Below, piece after piece: positions 25,155 through 34,129 of a DNA stretch of 64,000 bases. Under the pieces are notes generated by a model that was not told the DNA's origin, searched no databases, and saw only the letters and a list, made by a program, of their open reading frames with translations. The stretch covers positions 1 through 64,000 of the forward strand of contig CANJID010000004.1 of NCBI GenBank assembly GCA_947474395.1, written 5' to 3'. Position 1 is the first letter of the stretch. Each line of letters begins with the position of its first letter. Origin of the DNA: Caulobacterales bacterium (GTDB taxonomy: Bacteria; Pseudomonadota; Alphaproteobacteria; Caulobacterales; Caulobacteraceae). The position numbers were made by a program, and so were the translations under genes.

Positions 25155-25988
25155 CTATCCTTCGTGATGCGCCTCCGATGTAGCGATCGCGGGCGGGGAA
25201 ACAAGCCGTTGCGGCGCTCGCGCGGCCCCGGCTTGGGGCCGGCCATTGCGCCCCGGCGGCGGGCCTTCGGCGCGACGCTGCACGGGGGTCTTGGGTAGGT
25301 CGGCCAGGGTCAGGGCGCCGGCGGACGTCTTGTCGAGGACGGCGAAGCGCTGCTCGGCCTGGCGGCGGAACTCGGCCAGGGTGACGCGTCCGGACAGGTC
25401 GAAGTCGGCCGCCGAGACCGGCTCGGGATCGTCGAACAGAGCGAACTGGCCGACGCCTCCACGGCCTCCTCCTCCGGGGGGCGGACCGCCGCCGCCGCGA
25501 CCGCCGCCGCCGCCGAAGCGACGCCCGCGCTCGCCACGTTCCTCGCCGAGGTTCGGGTCCATGCCCTCCCCGGCGCGCAGGCCCGCGACCTGCGGGTCCA
25601 TCTCGGGCATCGACTTCTCGTAGTCGGCAAGCTCGAAGCCGTCGATCTGCCCGTCGTGGTTCTCGTCCAGGACGCGGAAGTAGGTCTCCGCATCGGCGAC
25701 GAATTCGGCCCTCGTCAGGCGGCCGTCATGGTCGGCGTCGGCGGCGGCGAACCAGGCGGCCGCCGGATAGGGCTCGCCCGGCCGGCCGCGGAACACCTTG
25801 CCCGCCGGGCTGACAAAGAGGTTGGCCACCGGACCGCCCGGGCCTCCAGGCCCGTCCGGACCGCCGCCTCGAAAGCCGCCGGGCGGCGGGCCGCGCCGAG
25901 GACCGTCGTCGGCGCAGCCGGCCAAAGTCGCGGCAAGAGCCGCCGCCATGCCGAGGATCGCCAGCCGCGCCGTCGAAATCCGCGCCAT
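25155..25988 (-). CDS. EF-hand lipoprotein with glycine-rich linkers
   Basis: A 277-residue secreted lipoprotein (lipobox TLAGC). Two canonical EF-hand loops are DADHDGRLTRAE and DENHDGQIDGFE; a third is degenerate (DFDLSGRVTLAE). A Gly/Pro/Arg-rich stretch (GGGGRGGGG type, near residues 165-190) separates them, and the N- and C-termini are similarly low-complexity. A periplasmic calcium-binding role is likely; partner unknown. Confidence 0.85.
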   Translation of the reverse strand: MARISTARLAILGMAAALAATLAGCADDGPRRGPPPGGFRGGGPDGPGGPGGPVANLFVSPAGKVFRGRPGEPYPAAAWFAAADADHDGRLTRAEFVADAETYFRVLDENHDGQIDGFELADYEKSMPEMDPQVAGLRAGEGMDPNLGEERGERGRRFGGGGGRGGGGPPPGGGGRGGVGQFALFDDPEPVSAADFDLSGRVTLAEFRRQAEQRFAVLDKTSAGALTLADLPKTPVQRRAEGPPPGRNGRPQAGAARAPQRLVSPPAIATSEAHHEG

Positions 25989-26209
25989 TCAAAACCCTCG
26001 CCGCCGCGCTCCGGTGGAGACCCAGAGGTCGGTGGTTGTAGGCCTTTTTGATGGCGTGGCGGGACGCGGTTTGTAATCCGCCCGCAACAATCGGAGGCAG
26101 GTGGCGGCGCCAGGTCTCCGTTGTCTGATGGGGCGGGCGCGTTCCCGCCGCCGATGTGCTAGGAGGAAGGCGCGCCGCGTCCTCCCCTTTGCGCGGCCGA
26201 GGAGGCGTC
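25989..26209. other. Divergent intergenic region
   Basis: A 221-base gap between the EF-hand gene (leftward) and the secreted protein gene at 26210. A GAGGAGG ribosome site lies at 26199-26206. Promoters must be here, but no clear sigma-factor element, palindrome or small gene was seen. Confidence 0.5.
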
Positions 26210-26599
26210 ATGAGCTCCGGATTTTCCGCCCTGCTCGCCGCGGCGGTCGTGCTGACCGTCGCGTCCCCGCTCGCCGCGGCCGAGACCGCCGGCCCTGCGA
26301 AGACCTGCTTTCGCCTGAGCCAGGTGCAGAGCATGCGCCCGGACGGCGACAAGACCGTCTACGCCCGCGTCAACAACCGGGACGTCTACAAGCTGCAGAT
26401 GAAGCACCAGTGCTCCACCCTGAAGGACAAGGAGGGGCTGGTGCTGTCCCCCGCCGCCGGCGGGGACGTGGTGTGCGGCGCCCTGGACCTCGACATTGGG
26501 GCGCGGTCGCTCGGCGGATATGTGGAGCCGTGCTTTCTCGACACGATCAGCAAGCTGACGCCCGAAGAGATCGCCGCCCTGCCGCCCAAGGTCCGCTAG
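26210..26599 (+). CDS. Small secreted protein (DUF6491-like)
   Basis: A 129-residue protein with a signal peptide cleaved near LAAAETA. Four Cys are present (CFRLSQVQSM, HQCSTL, VVCGALD and PCFLD), giving two likely disulfides. The CF-x-N/S-x-V pattern and KTVYARVNNRDVYKLQM resemble DUF6491. ATG 26210 follows GAGGAGG. Function unknown. Confidence 0.75.
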   Translation: MSSGFSALLAAAVVLTVASPLAAAETAGPAKTCFRLSQVQSMRPDGDKTVYARVNNRDVYKLQMKHQCSTLKDKEGLVLSPAAGGDVVCGALDLDIGARSLGGYVEPCFLDTISKLTPEEIAALPPKVR

Positions 26600-26633
26600 A
26601 GGCTTTTTGCGCCGGAGTTCAAGGTAGTCCCGT

Positions 26634-27293
26634 GTGATCTACGCCATCGGCGACATCCATGGCCGCAGCGACCTGTTGCGCCGCGCCTTCGACCGCATCG
26701 AAGCCCATGCGGGGGCTGCGCCCGCGCATGTGATCTGCCTCGGCGACTACGTTGACCGCGGCCCAGACAGCCGGGGAGTCGTTGACATGCTGATGGCCGG
26801 TCCCCGCCGCGAGGGCGACCGCCTGACTTGCCTGAAGGGGAACCACGAGGCCCTGCTGATCGAATATGTCGCCGGCCGTCCGCGCGGCCAACTCAGCATC
26901 ATCGAATGCGGCGAGACCGTGCGCACCTACGGCGGGGAGGTGCCCGCCGCCCACCTCGACTGGATGGGCGCCCTGCCGCACCTGTTCGAGACCGAGCACC
27001 ACCTGTTCGTCCACGCGGGTTTCCGGCCCGGCGTTCCGCTGGCGGACCAGGACGCGGATGAGATGATCTGGATCCGGGCCCTGTTCCTCGATGGGGACCA
27101 CGACTTCGGCAAGCACGTGGTGCACGGTCACACCCCGCACTGGCTGCTGAAGCCGGAGGCGGCGATCGTCGAGCGGCGGCCTTTCCGCACCAACCTCGAC
27201 ACCGGGGCCTGCTGGACGGGGGAGTTGTCCGTCGGGGTGTTCGACGACGCTCGGCCGGGCGGGCCGCTGGAAATCCTGTCGATTACCGCCTGA
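26634..27293 (+). CDS. PPP-type serine/threonine phosphatase
   Basis: A 219-residue calcineurin-like metallophosphatase. All PPP motifs are visible: GDIHG (residues 6-10), GDYVDRGPDS, KGNHEALL and HGHTPHW. Starts with GTG at 26634. Bacterial relatives dephosphorylate proteins or diadenosine tetraphosphate; no preference can be read here. No signal peptide, so cytoplasmic. Confidence 0.93.
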   Translation: MIYAIGDIHGRSDLLRRAFDRIEAHAGAAPAHVICLGDYVDRGPDSRGVVDMLMAGPRREGDRLTCLKGNHEALLIEYVAGRPRGQLSIIECGETVRTYGGEVPAAHLDWMGALPHLFETEHHLFVHAGFRPGVPLADQDADEMIWIRALFLDGDHDFGKHVVHGHTPHWLLKPEAAIVERRPFRTNLDTGACWTGELSVGVFDDARPGGPLEILSITA

Positions 27294-27333
27294 CCCCCGC
27301 GACCGCGGAACAAGGCTTCGCTATGATCGGCCC

Positions 27334-28458
27334 ATGCCCAAGACGGATTCTCCCAAGTCCCCCAAGCCCTCCAGGCCCCCTAGTCGGCCGGCCCAGACGG
27401 CGACCATCGCCTCGCAGCCGACCCGCACGCCCGGGGTGCTGCGCAACTCGGTGGTGTTCGTGGCCCTGGCCGTGGGCGGGGTGGTCATCAAATATCTGAA
27501 CGGCATCATCACCCCTCTGGTGGTGGCTGTGTTCATGCTGATGCTGATCGACGGCTTCTCGCGCACCGTGGCGCTGCGCTTCCCGCGCTGGCCGGAATGG
27601 CTGCGGCTGGGCGGGGCGGCGATCCTGGCCGTCGGGGCCCTGACCCTGATCTCCGGCGTCTTCATCCACTACGGCAAGGCCTTCGGCGGGCAGACCGCGG
27701 TGATCGAGCCCAAGATCAACCTGATGCTGGAGCGGGTCTCGGGCCTGTTGCAGATGCAGCCCATCGGCCTGCCAGACCTGTTCCAGGGCGAGGGGCCCTC
27801 AGCCTCCCTCACCAAGCTGTTCGGCGCCGCGCGCGGGGTGGCGACGGCCTTCGGCCTGGTGGTGATCTACCTCGGCTTCCTCCTGGCCTCGCGCCAGCCG
27901 TTCAAGCGCAAGATGAACCGCCTGTTCGGCTCCCACCAGGGCGACGCCGAGCGGGTGTTCGACCGGGTGCGGGTGGCCAGCGAGCAGTACATGGGGCTGC
28001 AGACCTTCAAGGCGGCCCTCGTCGCCACGGCCGCCTGGGTCATCATCTTCGCCGTCGGCCTGCCCAACGCCCCCTTCTGGGCCCTGCTGATTTTTCTGAG
28101 CGCCTACATCCCGATCCTCGGGGGCATAGCCGCGGTGGTGGGGCCCACCCTGATCGCCCTGGCGCAGTTCGACGATCCGACCCGGCCGCTGATCCTGTTC
28201 CTGTGCCTGGGGGCCGCGGCCTTCATGATCGAGAACGTGCTCCTGCCCAAGCTGCAGGGGGATCGGCTGAACGTCGATCCGGTGGTGGTGCTGCTTTCCC
28301 TGGGCTTCTGGGGAGTGATCCTGGGCCTGCCGGGCGTATTCCTGTCGACGCCCCTGACGGTGGTGGTCATGGCCATCGCCGGGGAGTTCGAGTCGACCCA
28401 GTGGCTGGCCGTGCTGCTGTCGCGCGAGGGCGATCCGGCGCCGGCCGACCCGGACTGA
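27334..28458 (+). CDS. AI-2E family transporter
   Basis: A 374-residue membrane protein of the PerM/AI-2 exporter (DUF20) family with about eight transmembrane helices. LYLPILGG-type motif appears as SAYIPILGGIAAVVGPTLIAL, and the C-terminal NVLLPKLQGDRLNVDPVVVLLSLGFWGVILGLPGVFLSTPL is diagnostic. A charged, Pro-rich N-terminal tail of about 35 residues is cytoplasmic. Substrate uncertain; not necessarily AI-2. Confidence 0.92.
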   Translation: MPKTDSPKSPKPSRPPSRPAQTATIASQPTRTPGVLRNSVVFVALAVGGVVIKYLNGIITPLVVAVFMLMLIDGFSRTVALRFPRWPEWLRLGGAAILAVGALTLISGVFIHYGKAFGGQTAVIEPKINLMLERVSGLLQMQPIGLPDLFQGEGPSASLTKLFGAARGVATAFGLVVIYLGFLLASRQPFKRKMNRLFGSHQGDAERVFDRVRVASEQYMGLQTFKAALVATAAWVIIFAVGLPNAPFWALLIFLSAYIPILGGIAAVVGPTLIALAQFDDPTRPLILFLCLGAAAFMIENVLLPKLQGDRLNVDPVVVLLSLGFWGVILGLPGVFLSTPLTVVVMAIAGEFESTQWLAVLLSREGDPAPADPD

Positions 28459-28520
28459 CCAGATTCGCCTGCGCCGGGGTTAGAGGCTAGAAGGCGAGGC
28501 GTGATTTACGGAGAGTTCGG

Positions 28521-28709
28521 ATGACTTTGGAAAGAGGGTGGGGCCTGGCGGCCATGCTGGTCGGCGCCCTGTTGCTCGTGGCGGTCTTCGGTCCCCTGAA
28601 GGACACCAACACAGTGCTGGGCCTGTGGATATTCTCCATCATCGGCGGCCTCGGCGCGATTGCCGCGGGCCTGCTGCTGGTCGTCACCGGCGGCCCCGAG
28701 AAGAGCTAG
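28521..28709 (+). CDS. Small membrane protein
   Basis: A 62-residue protein with two transmembrane helices joined by a short loop (GPLKDTNTVL). No family recognised. It stands 62 bases after the transporter gene and ends four bases before the converging dehydrogenase gene. Confidence 0.65.
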   Translation: MTLERGWGLAAMLVGALLLVAVFGPLKDTNTVLGLWIFSIIGGLGAIAAGLLLVVTGGPEKS

Positions 28710-28713
28710 TCGC

Positions 28714-30027
28714 TCAGCGGGCGGGCGTAACCCGCCACACCGTATTGCCCACATCGTCGGCGACCAAGAGGGCGCCGGAGCGGTCGAGCGCCACGCCCAC
28801 CGGGCGGCCCCGCGCGTGGCCGCGCGCGTCGATGAAGCCCGTCAGCACCGGCTCCGGCCCGCCGGTCGGCGCCCAGTTGGCGAAGGGCACGAAGATCACC
28901 TGGTAGCCGTTCTTCGGCGAGCGGTTCCACGAGCCGTGCTGGCCCACGAAGGCGCCGCCGGCGTATCGGGCAGGGAACGCGCCCTTGTCATTGAAGGCCA
29001 GGCCCAGGGAGCCCGTATGGGCGCCCAGGGCATAGTCGGGAACGATGGCCCGGGCCACGAGGTCCGGCCGCTGCGGCTTCACCCGGTCGTCCACGTGGGC
29101 GCCGTAGTAGCTGTAGGGCCAGCCGTAGAAGCCCCCCTCCTTCACCGAGGTCATGTAGTCAGGGACGAGGTCGTTCCCCAGCTCGTCCCGCTCGTTGACC
29201 GCCGCCCACAGGGCGCCGCTCTGCGGCTGCCAGCCCATGCCGTTGGGATTGCGCAGGCCGGAGGCGAAGATGCGCGTCGCGCCCGTGGCCGGGTCGAGCT
29301 CCAGGATCGCGGCCCGCCGCTCCTCGGCCGCCATGCCGTTCTCGGCCACGTTCGAGTTGGAGCCGACGGTGACGTAGAGCTTTGAGCCATCGCGGCTCGC
29401 CAGGATGTTCTTGGTCCAGTGATGGTTGATCGGCCCGCCGGGCAGGTCCGCCACCTTCACGGGCGGGGCGGAAATCTGGGTCTCGCCCTCGCGGTAGGGG
29501 AAGCGCACCACCGCGTCGGTATTGGCGACGTAGAGGGTGGAGCCGACCAGGGCCATGCCGAAGGGCGACTTCAGCCCCTGCAGCAGGACGGTCCGCGTCT
29601 CGGCCACCCCGTCGCCGTCGCCGTCGCGCAGCAGGGAGATGCGCTCCGGGCTGGGGACCGCCGCGCCGGCCCGCTTCATCACCAGCTTCATGATCCAGTC
29701 CTTCAGGCCCTTGGTCGGCTCTCCCGGACCGTTGGTCTCTGCGACCAGCACATCTCCGTTGGGCAGGACGTAGAGCCAGCGCGGATGGGTGAGGCCGGTG
29801 GCGAACGCCTTCACCGAGAAGCCGGGGCCGGGGGTCGGGGCGGCGCCCGCGGGCCAGCCGTCGGCCGGGGCGATCTCCAGGGTCGGGATCAGGGCCTTAT
29901 GCGGCGCGGGAAGCTGGGGCTGGGGACCGAATCCTGCGATCCGCGGAAGGGCAGGCCCCCCGCCGCATCCCGTCAGGGCCAGCATGGCGATACCGAGCCC
30001 AAGCCCCCGTGCGATCGCTCCTACCAT
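28714..30027 (-). CDS. Sorbosone/glucose dehydrogenase-like beta-propeller protein
   Basis: A 437-residue secreted lipoprotein (lipobox LTGC near residue 20). The six-bladed propeller resembles soluble quinoprotein sugar and L-sorbosone dehydrogenases: [52 protein letters not shown] (His of the PQQ pocket), [39 protein letters not shown] and [12 protein letters not shown]. It likely oxidises an aldehyde or sugar in the periplasm with PQQ. It diverges from the cytochrome gene at 30329, a possible electron acceptor. Confidence 0.88.
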   Translation of the reverse strand: MVGAIARGLGLGIAMLALTGCGGGPALPRIAGFGPQPQLPAPHKALIPTLEIAPADGWPAGAAPTPGPGFSVKAFATGLTHPRWLYVLPNGDVLVAETNGPGEPTKGLKDWIMKLVMKRAGAAVPSPERISLLRDGDGDGVAETRTVLLQGLKSPFGMALVGSTLYVANTDAVVRFPYREGETQISAPPVKVADLPGGPINHHWTKNILASRDGSKLYVTVGSNSNVAENGMAAEERRAAILELDPATGATRIFASGLRNPNGMGWQPQSGALWAAVNERDELGNDLVPDYMTSVKEGGFYGWPYSYYGAHVDDRVKPQRPDLVARAIVPDYALGAHTGSLGLAFNDKGAFPARYAGGAFVGQHGSWNRSPKNGYQVIFVPFANWAPTGGPEPVLTGFIDARGHARGRPVGVALDRSGALLVADDVGNTVWRVTPAR

Positions 30028-30328
30028 GCCGCGCTCCCGATCCGCCGCGCCTTTACGGCTGAGCGCGCAACGCCAGGGCGGGGATGGATGTTCCGTCGGC
30101 GGCTGCACGCAGGGCGGGCGTATCTGCAGCGCTCGCGGCAGGCGTTTACCTGCTGTTAACCATAAAATAAACCTGTGAGTTCTGGACTTGTTCACGCCTG
30201 CGGCCAACGCGCGCAGGGCCCCCCGCCACCGACGGCGGGCGGAAGCGGACCTTGCTCATCGTCTGGAACACAAATAGTCTGGTACCAGACAGTCTGCCTG
30301 TCGAGCCGGCGGCGGCGGAGGTAAGCTT
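30028..30328. other. Divergent regulatory region
   Basis: A 301-base intergenic region between the dehydrogenase and the cytochrome. An AT-rich patch near 30155-30178 (GTTAACCATAAAATAAAC) and a 14-bp palindrome at 30277-30290 stand out; a GGAGG ribosome site precedes 30329. No small gene was seen. Confidence 0.55.
30277..30290. promoter_or_regulatory. Perfect 14-bp palindrome, candidate operator
   Basis: GTCTGGTACCAGAC is a perfect palindrome 39 bases upstream of the cytochrome start. GTCTGG also occurs at 30261 and GTCTG at 30292, giving a cluster of half-sites. Such a site suits a dimeric repressor of the FadR, IclR or TetR type. Confidence 0.6.
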
Positions 30329-31894
30329 ATGACGATCGACCGGGCCTCCAACTCAAATGCGAGCCGCCGCCGGCGGACCGCCGCCAGGGCCGGCGTCGGG
30401 CTCGCCTGCCTCAGCGGCGTCCTGGCCTTGGGGCTGGCCGCCGCCGCGCCGGCGCAGGGGACCTACGGGAAATCCTTGTGGTGGGAGGCGGGGCAGGGGG
30501 ACGTCCTGCCGGCCGCCGTCGACTTCGACACCCCCGAGGGCGCCGTCGGGATCATCAACGCCTCCGGCCCGATCGAGACCAAGGACCATCCCTTCTTCAC
30601 GGCGCTGGGAACCAACGGCCGGGCCTGCGTGACCTGCCACCAGCCGGCCAACGGCATGAGCCTGTCGGCTCAGACGGTGCAGCGCCGGTGGGAAGAGACC
30701 AACGGCCGCGATCCGCTCTTCGCCGCGATCGACGGTTCCAACTGCCCCAGCCTGCCGCAGGAGCTCAAGTCCTCCCATTCGCTGCTTCTGGAACGGGGGG
30801 CGTTCCGGGTGGCGGCGCAATGGCCGCCGCGGGACCGGAACGGCCAGGCGATCAAGCCGGAGTTCAAGATCGAGGTCGTGCGCGACCCGACCGGCTGCAA
30901 CACCAGCCCGGTCTATGGGCTGGGCAGCCCCACCCCGATGGTTTCGGTGTACCGCCGGCCCCGCATGGCCGCGAACCTGAAGTACGTCACCAACTCGGGC
31001 GGCGCGTTCAACGCCAAGAACCTGGCCATGACCATGCCGCTGGACCCGGACACGGGCCGGCCGGTCGGCCTCAACTTCATGGCGGACGCCCGCGAGCTGA
31101 CCCTGAAGACCCAGGCCGTCAACGCCGTCCTCGGGCACGAGGAGGGCAAGGCGGCGCCGAACCCCGAACAGCTCAAGAAGATCGTCGACTTCGAAATGCA
31201 GGTCTACGCGGCGCAGAAGATGACTTCGGCGGGCGGCGCCCTGCAGTACAACGGCGGGCCCCCGGCGCTCGGCCCGGCCGCCATGCGCGACGGCCAGCAA
31301 GGCGTCCTGGCCGACTACCTCGATAATCCGGTGTTCAAGTCCTTCGAGGTCTGGAAGACCGCCGCCCCCGGCGAGACGGCGCAGCAGCGGGTGTTCCGGG
31401 CCTCGGTGGCGCGGGGCTTCGACGTCTTCTTCGTGCGGCCGTTCTGGATCCGCGACACCCAGCACATCAACACGGTCGGGCTCGGCAATCCGGCCAAGCG
31501 CACCTGCGCCACCTGCCACAACGCTTCGCTGACGGGACAGGACCTTTCGGCCGGGTGGGTCGACCTCGGCACCGCCAACACGCCGTGGGCGGGGGACCAG
31601 CCGGACCTGCCGATGTTCAAGATCACCTGCGACGCCGACGTGGCGCCCCACACCTTCCTCGGCCGGGTGATCTACACCCACGATCCCGGCCGGGCCCTGG
31701 TCAGCGGCCGCTGCATCGACGTGGGCTCCATCGTGATGGCGCAGTTCCGCGCGCTCTCGGCCCGCGCTCCGTATTTCTCCAACGGCTCGGCCAAGACCCT
31801 GCGTGAGCTCGTGGATTTCTACGATCGGCGATTCAACGTCGGGTACTCCGAGCAGGAACGGCAGGACCTGGTCAATTTCCTGAGCGTTCTCTAA
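30329..31894 (+). CDS. Periplasmic di-haem-type cytochrome c protein
   Basis: A 521-residue exported protein (signal peptide ending APAQGT near residue 43) with two CxxCH haem sites, CVTCH (100-104) and CATCH (near 393-397). The layout recalls the MauG/cytochrome c peroxidase group, though the spacing and the large intervening region are atypical. C-terminal SARAPYFSNGSAKTLRELVDFYDRRF is a cytochrome c peroxidase-like segment. It could accept electrons from the adjacent dehydrogenase. ATG 30329 has GGAGG upstream. Confidence 0.85.
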   Translation: MTIDRASNSNASRRRRTAARAGVGLACLSGVLALGLAAAAPAQGTYGKSLWWEAGQGDVLPAAVDFDTPEGAVGIINASGPIETKDHPFFTALGTNGRACVTCHQPANGMSLSAQTVQRRWEETNGRDPLFAAIDGSNCPSLPQELKSSHSLLLERGAFRVAAQWPPRDRNGQAIKPEFKIEVVRDPTGCNTSPVYGLGSPTPMVSVYRRPRMAANLKYVTNSGGAFNAKNLAMTMPLDPDTGRPVGLNFMADARELTLKTQAVNAVLGHEEGKAAPNPEQLKKIVDFEMQVYAAQKMTSAGGALQYNGGPPALGPAAMRDGQQGVLADYLDNPVFKSFEVWKTAAPGETAQQRVFRASVARGFDVFFVRPFWIRDTQHINTVGLGNPAKRTCATCHNASLTGQDLSAGWVDLGTANTPWAGDQPDLPMFKITCDADVAPHTFLGRVIYTHDPGRALVSGRCIDVGSIVMAQFRALSARAPYFSNGSAKTLRELVDFYDRRFNVGYSEQERQDLVNFLSVL

Positions 31895-31905
31895 GGGGCG
31901 ATGGC

Positions 31906-32724
31906 ATGAACCGGAAAATGGCTGCGGTTTCGCTTCTGGCGCTGTTCAGCGCCGGCGCCGCCCAGGCGGCCGAGCAGCACCTGAACTTCGTCAGCTGCCC
32001 GATCCTGCGGGACACCGCGACGGTGCCGTGCTGGCTCTCGGAGTACAAGGGCGAGCTCTACTACCTGGGCATCCAGCAGGACGCCTCGGCGGAGTTCTAT
32101 CCGCCCTTCCTCGGCCACAAGGTGCTGGCCGAAGGCGTCGTCTCGAGCGAGCCGCGCATCTGCGGCGGGATCGTGCTGAAGCCGGTGAAGATCTCCAACC
32201 TTCCGGACCTCGATCCCTCCTGCAACACCATGTTGCCGGCGGAGGACCGCTATACCGTGCCGTTCGCGCCTCGCGGCCCCGGTCCCAATCCGAGGCCGAG
32301 CCTCAATCGCCGGCCGGGGGGCGCTCCCGCCGCGGCGCCGGCAGCGGCGAAGGCGCCGCCCACGAAGACCGTCTTCACCGTCTACTACGACTTCGACACC
32401 GACTGGGCGAACCGCTGGGCCCGGGTGCTCGGCGAGGCCGCGACCTTCGCCAAGACGTCGAATGCGGCGGAGGTCCAGGTGGTCGCCTACCGCGCGTCCG
32501 TGAAGATGTCCGACGGCCCGGATTTCGTCGAACGCAAGGAGATGGGCGAGCGCCGCGCGAAACGGCTGGAGCAGACCTTCGCGGAACTCGGGCTTCCTCG
32601 TGACACGATCAAGGTCGTGTGGAAGGACGCCAAGAAGGCGGACGGCCTGGAAGACTACAAGCTCCGGCGAGCGGAGATCACCGTCGTTCCCGGCGCCCAG
32701 CCGGCCACCACGGCCAGCCGGTAG
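31906..32724 (+). CDS. Secreted protein with OmpA-like C-terminal domain
   Basis: A 272-residue exported protein (signal peptide ending QAAEQ). The N-terminal 130 residues have four Cys (SCPIL, PCWL, ICGG and SCNT), and a Pro/Ala linker follows. The C-terminus FTVYYDFDTDWANRWARVLGEAATFAKTS, then ERRAKRLEQTFAELGLPRDTIKV and LRRAEITVVP, resembles OmpA/MotB peptidoglycan-binding folds. It begins 11 bases after the cytochrome stop and is probably cotranscribed. Function unknown. Confidence 0.75.
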   Translation: MNRKMAAVSLLALFSAGAAQAAEQHLNFVSCPILRDTATVPCWLSEYKGELYYLGIQQDASAEFYPPFLGHKVLAEGVVSSEPRICGGIVLKPVKISNLPDLDPSCNTMLPAEDRYTVPFAPRGPGPNPRPSLNRRPGGAPAAAPAAAKAPPTKTVFTVYYDFDTDWANRWARVLGEAATFAKTSNAAEVQVVAYRASVKMSDGPDFVERKEMGERRAKRLEQTFAELGLPRDTIKVVWKDAKKADGLEDYKLRRAEITVVPGAQPATTASR

Positions 32725-32739
32725 CCGGAGCCGGGCCGC

Positions 32740-33474
32740 TCAACGCGCCGGCGGCCCGGCCTTCGCCGTGAGCTCTTCAAGGCGCTTGTGCCAGTTCTCC
32801 TCGGCGCACTCGTAGTTCATCAGCCGCCCGTTCGGCACCTCGGTCCATCGCCGTTCGAAAGTCAGGGGCCGGGTGTAGTAGGCCGGATCGGTGAGGGTGG
32901 CCTCGACCTGGAGGATGCGGCGTCCGCGCTCGTCCGTTCCGCCCAGACGGTATCGCTCGACGATCCGCGCGTCGGCGCTGTGGGGATAGCGCTGGTCGAC
33001 CTGATCGACGAGGTTGTCCGTCTCGACGACAAGGGCGTCCCCCTCCCACCGCCCGGAGGAATAGCCGTTGCGGCCGGGTATGCGGTCCTCCTGCGGCGCG
33101 TTGCGGGCGCCGAAATAGACGCGCCGGGTCTCCCCGTGCAGCTCATAGACGATGGTGATCTGCTCGGGCCGCTGGATGATCTCCATCGGATAGCCGCCGG
33201 AGCCCATCATCGCGCCGGGCATGCCCGCGCCGAGGCAGTAGAAGCCGGGAGTCTCGCCCACCGGGTCGACCAGCTTGAGATAGGCGTCCACCTTGGCCTT
33301 CGCCTCGGGCCGATAGGGAAGGGTGAGATCCGGCGCGCTGGGGGTCGAGGCGCCGGACCATACGCCCGTGAGGTCGGGCTGAACCGCGGGGGCGGCCGCG
33401 ACCGCACCCGTCCCGAACACCAGACATGCGGCCGCGGACAAGGCCGAGGCTCCCAGTCGCCAAACAGAAATCAT
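32740..33474 (-). CDS. Secreted WEGD-family protein, copy 2
   Basis: A 244-residue exported protein with signal peptide ending AVAAAPA. Family features: DLTGVWSG at the start of the mature part, CLGAGMPGAMMG, PEQITIVYELHGETRRVYFG, RWEGDALVVETDN, and YPHSADARIVERYRL. Only copy with the shortest C-terminus, ending near AKAGPPAR. It converges on the OmpA-like gene. Function unknown. Confidence 0.8.
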   Translation of the reverse strand: MISVWRLGASALSAAACLVFGTGAVAAAPAVQPDLTGVWSGASTPSAPDLTLPYRPEAKAKVDAYLKLVDPVGETPGFYCLGAGMPGAMMGSGGYPMEIIQRPEQITIVYELHGETRRVYFGARNAPQEDRIPGRNGYSSGRWEGDALVVETDNLVDQVDQRYPHSADARIVERYRLGGTDERGRRILQVEATLTDPAYYTRPLTFERRWTEVPNGRLMNYECAEENWHKRLEELTAKAGPPAR

Positions 33475-33579
33475 CCGAATCCGTCCCCCTGACGCACGCC
33501 TCGGCCGCGCCGAACATGGCGGCGATTCTGGCAGTCTCCTCCACACTTTCAATGGTGGTGGGCCGCCGGGTGGTCAGGG

Positions 33580-33996
33580 TCAGATGTAGGCGGTGTCGTC
33601 GTCGCCGGAGACGCTGGACCAGTAGAAGACCTTGCGGATCAGCTCGGCGGGATCGACCGGCTTGGCGATCACGTCGTTCATCCCGACCTCTTCGTAGCGG
33701 GACATCTGCTCGGGGCGCACGTCGACGGTGAAGCCGACGATGGCGGTCTGGGCGCGGGAGCCTTCAAGGGCGCGGATGGCCCGGGTGGCGTCCACGCCGT
33801 TCATCACCGGCATGTAGACGTCCATCAGGATCAGGTCGAAGTCGCCCGCGCGGGCGGCGGCGACGCCCTCCTCGCCGTTGGTGGCCTCCACCAGCTCGAC
33901 ATCCAGGCAGGCCAGGGCCGCCGCCAGCATCTCGCGGTTGGCGCTGGAATCGTCGACCAGAAGGATCCTGGCCCTGTTGAGCGATGTCTGACTCAT
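33580..33996 (-). CDS. Single-domain response regulator
   Basis: A 138-residue receiver domain: acidic pair in LVDDSSANREML, phosphoacceptor Asp in ILMDVYMPVMNGVDATRAI, Thr in VGFTVD, Lys in VIAKPVD. Hybrid-kinase-type receiver sequence. No output domain or linked kinase in the window. Confidence 0.9.
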   Translation of the reverse strand: MSQTSLNRARILLVDDSSANREMLAAALACLDVELVEATNGEEGVAAARAGDFDLILMDVYMPVMNGVDATRAIRALEGSRAQTAIVGFTVDVRPEQMSRYEEVGMNDVIAKPVDPAELIRKVFYWSSVSGDDDTAYI

Positions 33997-34075
33997 GGTG
34001 TCCCGTCGTACCCCGAACAGCCATTATGCCCGGGAGGGGATAAGCCTGAGTTAAGGGCTGAGCTCGCCGACATTT

Positions 34076-34125
34076 GGAGCGCGTTCGGGCGGCGAAACCG
34101 CTCACACTTTCGCCTAACGCGCTCC
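34076..34125. repeat. Dispersed palindromic element, copy 2
   Basis: GGAGCGCGTT and AACGCGCTCC are inverted ends with GGCGAAA/TTTCGCC inside and the same CCGCTCACAC centre as the copies at 24685 and 62001. It lies five bases downstream of the pseudoprotease stop on that gene's strand. Confidence 0.8.
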
Positions 34126-34129
34126 GGCC

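Noticed and set aside
30155-30178. CtrA-like TTAA-N7-TTAA box
   Set aside because: Only the first half matches; the second half reads ATAA, so the evidence is too weak.
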